Positions 9,045-17,323 of a stretch of 63,037 nucleotides of DNA are shown in pieces. The notes under the pieces were generated by a model. The model did not search any database, was not told the DNA's origin, and saw only the letters and a program-made list of their open reading frames with translations. A program made the translations under genes and the position numbers. Origin of the DNA: Actinomycetes bacterium (GTDB taxonomy: Bacteria; Actinomycetota; Acidimicrobiia; Acidimicrobiales; Bog-793). The stretch covers positions 1 through 63,037 of the forward strand of contig JAJZMK010000006.1 in assembly GCA_021798275.1 (NCBI GenBank), in the 5' to 3' direction. How positions within the stretch are numbered: position 1 is the first letter of the stretch; the number at the start of each line of letters is the position of its first letter.

Positions 9045-9785
9045 CTATTCCAATCCTGTTTTACCGATAGGGGTAGACTGCGTAGGTAGTGTAATTTTTA
9101 CAATAGAATTCCACTTTGTGAAAGTAACATCGGCATATCCGTTTTTTCCTTGTGAGAGGGTAGCTTTTAGCGGCAGATGATTTTTGGTAACAGAGGTGTA
9201 TAAGATCTCAGTTTCACTAAGTCCGCCTTGTGATTGTGGATGCCCCACGATCCCCAGCACTTTTTTACCGTTGAGCTTTGGATTTTTCAAATAAGTCACT
9301 TTACCAGGTATTTTTATCTGCTGCATTTGTCCTGAAATAGTGAGCGATGCAGTTAAATTGATATACGCGACATCAGTTTTGGGAATAAAAATCCACTTAT
9401 TACCGTATTTCTCCGCTCCGGCTTTCTTGAAACCAAAGAAAGAGATCAGTGTCAGAGAATTGGCTTTTAAGTAAAGCCTACCGTTTTGGTAAACCTCTTG
9501 GGATGCACCCTTTATTTTACCGTCTCTGTATGTTGAGTACACGTATCCCTTGTCTATACCGGCGCTACCGCTTTGCGATATGGTCGCTTGTCCCAAATGA
9601 TCATAATTTGTAAAATGTACCGATCGCATGTCGCTGCCTGATTTAACGGCAATACTCAACAGTTGGGATGGTTTTAGTGGTCGCCTCTGAGAGCGAGTAG
9701 CGGCTCCGGCAGGTAAAGATAGCAGCGATAGAGATGTGGCTCCCGACAAGAGAGATGCGGTAAGTATTTTAAGCGTATTTTTCAT
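9045..9785 (-). CDS. Secreted protein with signal peptide, unknown function
   Basis: The preferred start is ATG 9785 (MKNTLKILTAS), preceded by GGGG at a good distance. It opens a classical signal peptide ending near LPAGAA. The track's longer start at 9851 would add 22 residues before the signal. The mature part of about 220 residues is beta-rich and basic. Segments such as YQNGRLYLKAN and WIFIPKTDVAYINLTASL are reminiscent of the LolA/LprG half-barrel fold of actinobacterial lipoproteins, but no lipobox cysteine is present. It is convergent with tatD. I cannot name a function. Confidence 0.75.
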   Translation of the reverse strand: MKNTLKILTASLLSGATSLSLLSLPAGAATRSQRRPLKPSQLLSIAVKSGSDMRSVHFTNYDHLGQATISQSGSAGIDKGYVYSTYRDGKIKGASQEVYQNGRLYLKANSLTLISFFGFKKAGAEKYGNKWIFIPKTDVAYINLTASLTISGQMQQIKIPGKVTYLKNPKLNGKKVLGIVGHPQSQGGLSETEILYTSVTKNHLPLKATLSQGKNGYADVTFTKWNSIVKITLPTQSTPIGKTGLE

Positions 9786-10005
9786 AGATCCCCAACCAAT
9801 CCTTCTGTCGACAAAGCTATAAGAAGCAAAACAAAATTGTTTCTCGACCACTCAAGAATAATATAAGCATTCTTGTCTTTACAAAAATAAAGGTAGAAAT
9901 TATTTAGGATATTTTTAGCGGCTTGTTATGTAAAAATCCAGATCTTTGCTTATTCTTGTTTCTGTCGGTAATGAATTGTTTTACGCCAGTAAAAGTAAAT
10001 TTTAA

Positions 10006-11532
10006 TTAATTGGATCCGTCTTTTTGATCGGCAGTCGGCTTATGTAGGACTCTGGTGGCAGAAAGTAAGGCGGCTACTACAAGTAAGACCATAGAGACGT
10101 AAAAGGCGGAGTGGAGACCGTTGGTAAAAGCGGCGGCAAGCTTGCCGTGTAAGTCAGTAGATCCGACGAAAATGGCGAAAGCAAGACCTCTGGATATAGA
10201 TCTTGATGCGACCAAGATAGCTAATGAAAATGAAAACACCATACCTATGTTGGCGAAAGTTCTGAGAGCCCCCGAGGCAATCCCAAACACTTCCTTGGGC
10301 GAAGCTTTCATTACCGCTGTTGTGTTGGCGGGGAAGAAAGAGGAACTACCGATGCCGTTGACAACGCTTGCCCCTACGACAAGCCACAAAGTTGTGGTAT
10401 CGGTGAGGTGTGCATAGATAAAGAGGGCGACGACTTGGATGGCCAGTCCTATCGTAGCGGGAAGAACCGGCCCTATTTTATCTATAATCTTTCCGACGAT
10501 AGGCGCCACAAATCCACCCAAAACATATCCAGGCACCAGTAAAAGTGAAGCGTGTATCGGTGAGAGTCCCCGAGCGCCTTGCAGATACATAATTACTAAA
10601 AATAGAACCGCATAGTTTCCCAATCCCTGGAACATGGAGGCTAACAGGGAAGGTGTCATTGTAGGTATTCTAAAAAGCGATAAATGGAGCATGGGTTCTT
10701 TTTGTCTGTTTTCGATAAACCCAAAGCAGACTATGAGGACAATACCTCCTACGAGGTATCCTACGATTGTGGGATCCAATGGGCGAGTCGCCAATTGGGT
10801 AGATGCCCATAAAATCCCGAACAGGCCAAGTCCGAGTGTGATCATCCCGGAAAAGTCAATTTTGTGAGATACTTTTTGAGTGTTGTCATGGAGGACTTTC
10901 AGCGCCAAAGCCACGGCAAAAATTCCGATTGGTATATTGATTCCAAACACCCACCGCCAATTGAAGTAAGTTACGATTATTCCTCCGAAGACAATGCCTA
11001 GAACGGCCCCCATTGACCAGCCGACGGCGTTAAATCCGTAAGCCCGGCCTCTCTTCTCCGGTGGGAAGAGGTCGGCTATTACGGCGCCGCTGTTGGCCGT
11101 TACCAGAGCGGCACCTAAACCCTGGAGAAGTCTGAAGATAATAATCGCGCCCTCATTCCAAGACAGAGCGCAAAGCCCGGAACCTATGACAAAGATGACA
11201 AAGCCGGTTTCATACATCTTCACACGGCCGTACATGTCTCCGAGTTTGCCGACTTGAGTGGCTAGTAGGGTTATGATCAGCAGATAGCCTATAACTACCC
11301 AAATCACGGAAGATAGTGATATGTGTAGGTTTTTCTCTATTTCCGGCAATGCCAAAATAACTATCGTGGTATCTACTGCGGTGATGAGCACACCCGTCAT
11401 GACTACCGCCAGAGCAAGACCTATATGTGTGGTCCCGACACTGCTACGATGGGTAGATCTATGAGGATGATGTCCGCTACCTTTTTCTTCTTGAGCGGAC
11501 AATTGACCTTTTCTTTCGGTTTCTATCTCCAC
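10006..11532 (-). CDS. MFS drug exporter, DHA2 (14-TM, EmrB/QacA) family
   Basis: The 508-residue protein has about 14 hydrophobic spans. The family motifs include LDxT-like AVDTTIVILALP in TM1, GKLGDMYGRVKMYETGF (motif A) between TM2 and TM3, and the motif C region VGWSMGAVLGIVFGG in TM5. Such proteins export toxic compounds or lipids by proton antiport across the cytoplasmic membrane. It starts at GTG 11532. A perfect TATAAT lies 11-17 bp upstream, so the mRNA would have almost no leader. A second DHA2 exporter lies at 17324-18871. Substrate unknown. Confidence 0.9.
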   Translation of the reverse strand: MEIETERKGQLSAQEEKGSGHHPHRSTHRSSVGTTHIGLALAVVMTGVLITAVDTTIVILALPEIEKNLHISLSSVIWVVIGYLLIITLLATQVGKLGDMYGRVKMYETGFVIFVIGSGLCALSWNEGAIIIFRLLQGLGAALVTANSGAVIADLFPPEKRGRAYGFNAVGWSMGAVLGIVFGGIIVTYFNWRWVFGINIPIGIFAVALALKVLHDNTQKVSHKIDFSGMITLGLGLFGILWASTQLATRPLDPTIVGYLVGGIVLIVCFGFIENRQKEPMLHLSLFRIPTMTPSLLASMFQGLGNYAVLFLVIMYLQGARGLSPIHASLLLVPGYVLGGFVAPIVGKIIDKIGPVLPATIGLAIQVVALFIYAHLTDTTTLWLVVGASVVNGIGSSSFFPANTTAVMKASPKEVFGIASGALRTFANIGMVFSFSLAILVASRSISRGLAFAIFVGSTDLHGKLAAAFTNGLHSAFYVSMVLLVVAALLSATRVLHKPTADQKDGSN

Positions 11533-11543
11533 AAGTTCATTGT

Positions 11544-11549
11544 ATTATA
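11544..11549 (-). promoter_or_regulatory. -10 box (TATAAT) of the MFS exporter
   Basis: On the minus strand TATAAT ends 11 bp before the GTG start, predicting a leader of only a few nucleotides. No good -35 box is seen at 16-18 bp, so an activator or leaderless expression is possible. Confidence 0.5.
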
Positions 11550-11691
11550 GATATCGATAGTTCGTTCTATTAACAAACTTATTATGCTGACGATACGTCT
11601 TGTATGCCCCATAGAGTTGGCGTCTTTCATGTCGATCAGGCTTGCTGGCACGATCAGATCAATAATGCGGTAGAAGCTAGTAAATTGCCTA

Positions 11692-11711
11692 CGGTCAAAG
11701 ACCTTTGACCG
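11692..11711. promoter_or_regulatory. Perfect 20-bp palindrome, operator-like
   Basis: CGGTCAAAG-AC-CTTTGACCG has two perfect 9-bp arms with a 2-bp centre. The size and symmetry suit a dimeric repressor of TetR, MarR or GntR type. It lies about 160 bp upstream of the MFS start and 350 bp upstream of the Kelch start. The regulator is not identifiable here. Confidence 0.5.
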
Positions 11712-11956
11712 ACACTAGGAACCATAGCGGTAGCTACGAAGATAGCCTCAAAGCTAACACTGTTTTCGATCGGCTGCGGCAGGTCAATAGGTCTCGGCAT
11801 ATATCGGAGGCAAAATACCCCTAGATTATTTATCATATCACATATTATTAATAATTATCAATAAATGCAGATATGATAAGCTTGGTGGTTTGCAATTACA
11901 AAATATATCAACTAGTATTTTAGTAAAATATAGCTGCAGTATGTAAATATATTATA

Positions 11957-12001
11957 TTTCTATATGGAAAGTATGAGTTAACTATTAGTTCCATATAGAA
12001 A
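11957..12001. repeat. 13-bp inverted repeat before the Kelch gene
   Basis: TTTCTATATGGAA and its exact complement are separated by 19 bp, ending 60 bp before the ATG. It could be an operator pair or a 5' UTR hairpin. It is too AT-rich for a strong terminator. Confidence 0.5.
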
Positions 12002-12061
12002 CAGGGAAGTACAAGTATTTCCAATATATAAATACTGCTGTGATAGGCAATGGAGGTTATA

Positions 12062-14533
12062 ATGAAGTATAAAAGCATAATCGGGCGACATCTAGATCAA
12101 ATACATATAACCAAGCGACGTTCTTGTAATGGAAAATCTCTTGTTTCTGTATTTGGAAAATATAGTAACAAATCCTTTTCCGACAACAGACGGAGCTTAT
12201 CAGGATGGCTGAGACCGATGTCGTTAGCCAAAACAGCTGCACCAATACTGCTATTTGCTGGCTACTCGACATTTTTTATAGGCGGTCAGTCTCTGCCTGC
12301 GGTGGCGGCTACCCAACAAACCATCAACACTTTTGCGGCCACGGCTACATTACCGAGTGGTCTCATCGGCGCCACGTCAACTTTATTAGATAACGGTGAC
12401 GTACTTATTGCAGGAGGCAATACCGGTAGTGCCAGTTCACCTTCGGCGACTTCGGCGGCCGAGATATATGATCCCGCAACGGGAACTTTCGTAGCTACAT
12501 CGGCTATGCCTGTTGCTGCCTATGATTCCACGGCCACTTTATTGGACAACGGAAACGTCTTGGTAGCCGGTGGTATTTCTTCTTCCGGGACGGCTCTTAG
12601 TAATGCCGAAATCTACAACACCGGCACGGGAGATTGGACTCAGGTATCACCTATGACAACCGCAAGCTTTGATGCCTCGGCTTCTATATTGGGTAACGGT
12701 GAGGTGTTGATAGCGGGAGGTCAGACAGGCTCAATGTCGTCGGTGACTACTACCACCACGTCTTCTACCAGTACTACCACCACGTCTTCTACCAGCACTA
12801 CAACCACTATGGCGCCGGTGACAAGTTATTCAGCCACTTCGAGTGCCGAGCTGTTTGATCCAAGCACCAATTCTTTCCTTGCGGCAGCATCTCTCAGCAC
12901 GCCTTTAGCGGACACTACCGCCACATTACTCGGTAACGGTGATGTACTTATTGCCGGTGGTTTGACGGGGATAGGGAGCAATGAGGTTCCAAGTAACGTC
13001 GCCGATGTCTTTGTACCTCCGCCATCGGGACAATCAAGCCCAGGGACGATGACACAGGTAGGTAATCTTCCCGTTCCTTTGGCAGCAGCGTCCGCCGATA
13101 GATTGGCTAACGGTGATGTACTTATCGCCGGTGGGGAGGAGAGTATAAATAACGTACTTACGGCAAGTAACGGTGCATATCTGTATAACCCTGCCACTTC
13201 GGCATTTGTTAGCACATCACAATTGGCTATAGGGCATGCCGATGCCCCAATGACACAATTGCCAAACGGTAATATCCTGATAGCCGGTGGTTTGACAGGC
13301 AGTATAACGTCTGAGACTCCCACGGGGACTGCCGAAATATACGATACGGCGACCAATACCTGGATGCAAACAGCTTCTCTGGTCACCGCCAGAGCTGATA
13401 CAAGTGCCGTTTTACTAGCCGGAGGGTATGTTCTGATAGCAGGCGGTCAGGGAGCAAACGGCGTTTCTTTGAACAGCGCCGAGCTTTATTTTGCCGGTAT
13501 ACAACCTGCCTTTACCAGCGTCGGCAGGGGAATTTTTGTGGCCGGCAGGGCACATAGTGTTTTGATTACAGCGAGCGGTACACCAGCCCCTACGTTTACG
13601 GAATCGGGATCCCTGCCGGCCGGCCTTACCTTTAGTAATGTTACGGGAGGAAAAGCCGAAATCTCAGGTACTCCTGCGTCCGGTTCGGAAGGTACTTACA
13701 ATTTGATTATTACGGCAAACAACGGAACCTCGGGGACGCCTTCGCAGAATTATACTCTTAGCGTCCGATACCCGGCCGTAGAAGGGTATTTGGAGGTAGG
13801 CGCACAAGGGCAGATCTACAGCTATGGGGCGGCTAAGTCTATGTCAAACCTTTCTTTGAATCCAAGGGTGAGGCCGGTCGTAGCTATCAGCGAAACAGCG
13901 GACGCTAAAGGATATTACGTTGTCACGAACCGTGGGAATATCTTCAATTTCGGTGATGCCAAATTCCACGGATCACATGCCAAGAGTCGTTTGCCTCATC
14001 CGATAGTGGCCTTTCAGACTGTAGATAACGGGAGCGGGTATTATCTTGTGACATCGGGAGGCAATATTTTCAACTACGGTACCGCCCAATTTTACGGCTC
14101 CACGGCACACATAAACCTATCCTCTCCGGTTACCTCTATGGCGGTAACTCCCAACGGACAGGGTTACTGGTTGGTAACGGCTTCGGGAAGCGTATATCCC
14201 TTCGGCAACGCCGTAGGCTATTCACATCTGTCTGTCAATCCCAAGGTTCGCAAAATAGTAGCTATTTTGCCCGATGCCACAGGACAAGGTTATTGGTTAG
14301 TGTCCAGATTGGGAAATGTCTACAATTACGGTAATGCCCAGTTCTTTGGCTCCAAAGCCAAGTACAGACTCCCGGCTGCAATTGTTGGTGCCCAAGCCAA
14401 TATCAACGGGAAAGGATATGTGCTGATTTCTTCCCGTGGAAATACTTACAATTTCGGGTCCGTACATTTTTACGGTTCCCCGGCCCATATCAAAATACCT
14501 GTGAGAATTGCCGCCGGCAGCTTGGCTTATTAG
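12062..14533 (+). CDS. Secreted Kelch-type beta-propeller protein with Ig-like and C-terminal propeller repeats
   Basis: ATG 12062 is preferred over 12050 because GGAGG (12052-12056) lies 5 nt upstream. A long basic N-terminus leads to a hydrophobic segment (TAAPILLFAGYSTFF) and an AVAA cleavage-like site, so export is likely. Seven Kelch-like blades follow, each with a core like LLDNGDVLIAGG and AEIYDPATGTF. A Ser/Thr-rich linker sits in blade three. Next comes a putative Ig fold (LPAGLTF...ISGTPASGS, about residues 490-570), then six roughly 40-residue repeats of the form GYYLVTSGGNIFNYGTAQFYGS, probably a second propeller. Proteins with these C-terminal repeats are, as far as I recall, frequent in Acidimicrobiia. 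A role in surface adhesion or carbohydrate binding is only a guess. Confidence 0.82.
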   Translation: MKYKSIIGRHLDQIHITKRRSCNGKSLVSVFGKYSNKSFSDNRRSLSGWLRPMSLAKTAAPILLFAGYSTFFIGGQSLPAVAATQQTINTFAATATLPSGLIGATSTLLDNGDVLIAGGNTGSASSPSATSAAEIYDPATGTFVATSAMPVAAYDSTATLLDNGNVLVAGGISSSGTALSNAEIYNTGTGDWTQVSPMTTASFDASASILGNGEVLIAGGQTGSMSSVTTTTTSSTSTTTTSSTSTTTTMAPVTSYSATSSAELFDPSTNSFLAAASLSTPLADTTATLLGNGDVLIAGGLTGIGSNEVPSNVADVFVPPPSGQSSPGTMTQVGNLPVPLAAASADRLANGDVLIAGGEESINNVLTASNGAYLYNPATSAFVSTSQLAIGHADAPMTQLPNGNILIAGGLTGSITSETPTGTAEIYDTATNTWMQTASLVTARADTSAVLLAGGYVLIAGGQGANGVSLNSAELYFAGIQPAFTSVGRGIFVAGRAHSVLITASGTPAPTFTESGSLPAGLTFSNVTGGKAEISGTPASGSEGTYNLIITANNGTSGTPSQNYTLSVRYPAVEGYLEVGAQGQIYSYGAAKSMSNLSLNPRVRPVVAISETADAKGYYVVTNRGNIFNFGDAKFHGSHAKSRLPHPIVAFQTVDNGSGYYLVTSGGNIFNYGTAQFYGSTAHINLSSPVTSMAVTPNGQGYWLVTASGSVYPFGNAVGYSHLSVNPKVRKIVAILPDATGQGYWLVSRLGNVYNYGNAQFFGSKAKYRLPAAIVGAQANINGKGYVLISSRGNTYNFGSVHFYGSPAHIKIPVRIAAGSLAY
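12748..12812. repeat. Tandem 24-bp repeat encoding a Ser/Thr linker
   Basis: Copies of actaccaccacgtcttctacc encode TTTTSSTS units inside the third Kelch blade. It is a low-complexity linker, in frame. Confidence 0.75.
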
Positions 14534-14662
14534 GAAGCATGGTTCTGTAAATTATTAACAGATAACTCACAGATATATTTCAGCCTAATCAGAGAGTAGC
14601 CTGTCATGATATAAGCAGTGGTTACAACTCAAACTGAAATATTAGAGTAAATCGGATCGAGT

Positions 14663-14691
14663 GCCTGGACCCTTCCCCCCGGGGTCCAGGC
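14663..14691 (+). terminator. GC-rich hairpin after the Kelch gene
   Basis: GCCTGGACCC and its perfect complement enclose a 9-nt C-rich loop, about 130 bp after the Kelch stop and about 100 bp before htrA. No U-tract follows (ctggttcaaa), so termination efficiency is doubtful. It may be a regulatory hairpin instead. Confidence 0.5.
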
Positions 14692-14788
14692 CTGGTTCAA
14701 AACCACAGGATTGAATAAAAAAATATTTAGGTGAACAGAATTCAAAGGTTATTTAGCTAATATGGCAATAGGAAAGGGATGATCTGAG

Positions 14789-16354
14789 ATGGCTGAATAC
14801 GATGAAACACAGAGTAACGATCATGTGGGCAAACAGCAGAACGAAGACATTTTCAATTCACAGGCTTCTAGAGAATTCACACAAGGTGAAAATCAAAATC
14901 ACATCAACGAAGATCTACAGGCCACAACTTCTCAATGGCAGAACACACAACCCTCGGATGCCGCTTCGGCCACGCCTGAGGCCGGCGCTTTCAAAGATGC
15001 GACAGCCCAGCCGCCTTTTGCCTCCCCCTCAATCGAGCCCGGGCCCGTCGTCAATTCATGGATACCCCCCGGAACACAACAGCAATCTTTTCCTCCTCAT
15101 GGGCAGGTTCCCGTAAGTTCTCCTGAGCATAAAATATACAAGCGTTTGCTTATTTCGACCTTGTCCGTGGCTATATTGGCCGGTGGTTTGGGAGCGGGTC
15201 TCGGTTTTGCTTTTGGCTCACAAGGGATACCGAAGGGTTCCTCTGGAGCGGTGGCATCCGGTCCTATAGGATCCAACTCCGCTTCCACCCCAACCACCTC
15301 TTTAGCACCACAGGCAAGCAGCAGTACGAATCTCGTTCAAAAAGTGGCCAATGAAGTGGAACCGGCGGTTGTAGATATCAATACCGTTGTAGAATCGGAA
15401 AACCCCGGCTCTGAACAGGCTGCCGGTACAGGCATGATCATTTCGCACAACGGCTTGATTATGACCAACAATCACGTTATCAACCAGGCGACACAAATCA
15501 GCGTAACCATAAAAGGCTACCCGGGTAGCTACCCGGCTACCGTTGTGGGAGAGGATCCCACCGATGACGTGGCTTTGCTGAAAGTAAAAGGTTTTTCGAA
15601 TTTGCCAACGGTAACCTTTGCCAATTCTTCCCGCGTGACTCTGGGAGAAGGCGTAATAGCCATCGGCAACGCCCTTGGTCAAGGAGGCACCCCTACGGTC
15701 GTTACAGGTGAAGTTTCCGCTTTGGGTCGTAAAATCAATGCCACCGATCAACTTTCTTCAGTTACGGAAACTCTGTATAACATGATACAGACCACAGCTC
15801 CCATAGAGCCGGGGGATTCTGGCGGGCCACTTGTCAATACAGCGGGACAAGTCATCGGCATGGATACCGCCGCATACAACTCTGGCGTCGGATCTGGGTC
15901 TACCCAGGGATACGCCATTCCGGTAAACAGGGCTTTACGGATCGTCACGGACATTAAAAACGGTAACGCTACGGGCGGTATCGTTATAGGCGAAGCCGCC
16001 TTTATCGGAATATTCTACACTCCACCGCAGGCCAGCGTGCCGTCCAGTCCTTTTGGTGGGCTTTTTGGAAACCTAGGCGGAATCGGTTCTTCCGGTTCCT
16101 CCGGTAGTTCCTCTTCACCTCAGCCGCAAGGTGTTCAGATATCTCAACTTGCTCAAAACGGAGCTGCGCAAAAAGCCGGTTTACAGCCGGGTGACATCAT
16201 CACCGCAGTAAACGGAGTGGCCACTCCGACCGGAACCGCACTGCACGACGAAGTAGCCAAATTCAAACCGGGTGACACCATAAGCGTGACTTATATATCG
16301 ACTACTGGTGCTAAGAATACAGTCTCACTTACACTCGGCGGACTTCCCGATTAG
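14789..16354 (+). CDS. HtrA/DegP-type membrane-anchored serine protease with PDZ domain
   Basis: A Gln/Pro/Ser-rich cytosolic N-terminus of about 115 residues precedes one transmembrane segment (LLISTLSVAILAGGLGAG). A trypsin-like domain then faces outward. The triad is visible as His in MTNNHVI (about residue 229), Asp in DPTDDVALL (about 259) and Ser in PGDSGGP (about 343). A Gly/Ser-rich linker leads to one PDZ domain (AAQKAGLQPGDIITAVNG). Enzymes of this kind degrade or process misfolded envelope proteins and are usually stress-induced. ATG 14789 follows the purine-rich stretch aaagggatgatctgag. A strong terminator follows at 16374. It lies downstream of the secreted Kelch protein but has its own upstream region. 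Confidence 0.93.
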   Translation: MAEYDETQSNDHVGKQQNEDIFNSQASREFTQGENQNHINEDLQATTSQWQNTQPSDAASATPEAGAFKDATAQPPFASPSIEPGPVVNSWIPPGTQQQSFPPHGQVPVSSPEHKIYKRLLISTLSVAILAGGLGAGLGFAFGSQGIPKGSSGAVASGPIGSNSASTPTTSLAPQASSSTNLVQKVANEVEPAVVDINTVVESENPGSEQAAGTGMIISHNGLIMTNNHVINQATQISVTIKGYPGSYPATVVGEDPTDDVALLKVKGFSNLPTVTFANSSRVTLGEGVIAIGNALGQGGTPTVVTGEVSALGRKINATDQLSSVTETLYNMIQTTAPIEPGDSGGPLVNTAGQVIGMDTAAYNSGVGSGSTQGYAIPVNRALRIVTDIKNGNATGGIVIGEAAFIGIFYTPPQASVPSSPFGGLFGNLGGIGSSGSSGSSSSPQPQGVQISQLAQNGAAQKAGLQPGDIITAVNGVATPTGTALHDEVAKFKPGDTISVTYISTTGAKNTVSLTLGGLPD

Positions 16355-16794
16355 AACCGGAGAATAAATCGCAGTATAAAACCATCCCGCCCTGCTTTCT
16401 GCAGGGCGGGATGGTTTTATACGAGATATTGGAACCTCTTTGCTATGTGAAAAAGATTTAAGAAATTATCAGCCTACTCAAGTGAGAAAATATTTACAGT
16501 ATCTAATGGACTAATTTTCAAAATTTTTGATTTACAATCGTATCGTCACTTATCCAGAGTGTTTTCGGAAATCATTGTAAGGCTTGAAGAAATAAAATCC
16601 TCTAAAGTATATTTTGTTACTTTGGTATACGAATTGGTAGATTGACTTTTCTCGTCAAGTCATCAATGTATGGACTATCGCCTACAATTAAATAAATATG
16701 CATAAGAGAATTTGAATAGTATCCAAATAGCCTTAGCTTTAGGCAATCAGACTTGTAAGATGCTCTATGTAAATAACTTTTATTGATTGTAATC
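16355..16794. other. Intergenic region between htrA and the Fur-family gene
   Basis: After the terminator the rest (about 370 bp) is AT-rich and without a convincing gene. A small inverted repeat (TGACTT-N8-AAGTCA near 16641) could be an operator. The minus-strand frame 16617-16832 overlaps the Fur start and is not called. Confidence 0.55.
16374..16422. terminator. Strong bidirectional terminator after htrA
   Basis: Two perfect 22-bp arms (core ATCCCGCCCTGC / GCAGGGCGGGAT) enclose a 5-nt loop. The arms end in AAAA and TTTT, so the hairpin carries a short U-tract on either strand. It lies 20 bp past the htrA stop. Confidence 0.9.
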
Positions 16795-17226
16795 ATGGGA
16801 TGTATGAGCATCATGGATGAGTCTGAAGTCATATCTGCGTTGAAGTTTCACGGCGGTAGGCTGACAAAACCGCGTCGTGCTATCATCAGGGCTCTGCTTG
16901 ATTCACAAGAGCATATAACCGCTGAGGAACTGGCGGCTATTGTGAAACTGGTTAATCCGGAAATACATTTATCGACTGTCTATAGAAATTTAGAGGAGTT
17001 GGAAAAGATAGGTATTGTGGTCCATACGCATCTTTTACATGGTCCGGCAACATATCATTTGGAAGGACAGCTTCACATTCACCTGATATGTGAAGGATGC
17101 GGTAAAATTATCGAGTCGCCTATAGAATTGTTTAACCAACTCTCCCGTGACTTGAAGCGAAATTTTGGTTTCACAATTAATCTTCATCACTTTGCACTTT
17201 CGGGGAAGTGTAAAGACTGCCAATGA
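16795..17226 (+). CDS. Fur-family metalloregulator (Fur/Zur/PerR-like)
   Basis: The protein of about 143 residues has the family's winged helix (RLTKPRRAIIRALLDSQEHITAEEL, then HLSTVYRNLEELEKIGIV). A His-rich hinge with HLEGQLHIHLIC is followed by two Cys pairs (CEGC and CKDC) for the structural zinc. Fur-type repressors bind DNA with Fe, Zn or Mn, or sense peroxide. Which metal cannot be decided; the lack of obvious targets nearby leaves this open. The track starts at TTG 16783. ATG 16795, 16804 and 16813 are all possible, and the conserved part begins soon after the last. It is convergent with the MFS gene. Confidence 0.88.
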   Translation: MGCMSIMDESEVISALKFHGGRLTKPRRAIIRALLDSQEHITAEELAAIVKLVNPEIHLSTVYRNLEELEKIGIVVHTHLLHGPATYHLEGQLHIHLICEGCGKIIESPIELFNQLSRDLKRNFGFTINLHHFALSGKCKDCQ

Positions 17227-17323
17227 CTACAAAGCTATAAGTGCAAAATATCGCAGGCCGTATCTGTATCTATAAATAAAAGCGCGCATAGACAGATCTG
17301 TGACAGCTATAGGGGTTGTCGGA

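Larger units (their letters stand above)
11533..12061. other. Intergenic region between divergent MFS and Kelch genes
   Basis: This 529-bp AT-rich stretch holds the MFS -10 box, a 20-bp palindrome (11692-11711) and a 13-bp inverted repeat (11957-12001) before the Kelch gene. The 60-residue minus-strand frame at 11654-11836 has no recognisable features and is not called. Confidence 0.7.

Noticed and set aside
11654-11836. 60-residue minus-strand ORF
   Set aside because: There is no SD and no recognisable motif, and it contains the palindrome at 11692. Probably chance.
12748-12812. Tandem repeat considered as a CRISPR array
   Set aside because: Units are contiguous, without unique spacers, and encode a Ser/Thr linker in frame.
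12826-13386. 186-residue minus-strand ORF
   Set aside because: It lies fully opposite the Kelch gene, repeats with its blades (for example PPAIS and ISTSPL words) and is a shadow of the repeats.
15512-15545. Palindromic GCTACCCGGGTAGC in htrA
   Set aside because: It is short, GC-rich and in a coding region with repeated Gly-Tyr-Pro codons. No sign of function.
16617-16832. 71-residue minus-strand ORF
   Set aside because: It overlaps the start of the Fur-family gene on the other strand, in AT-rich DNA, and has no features.
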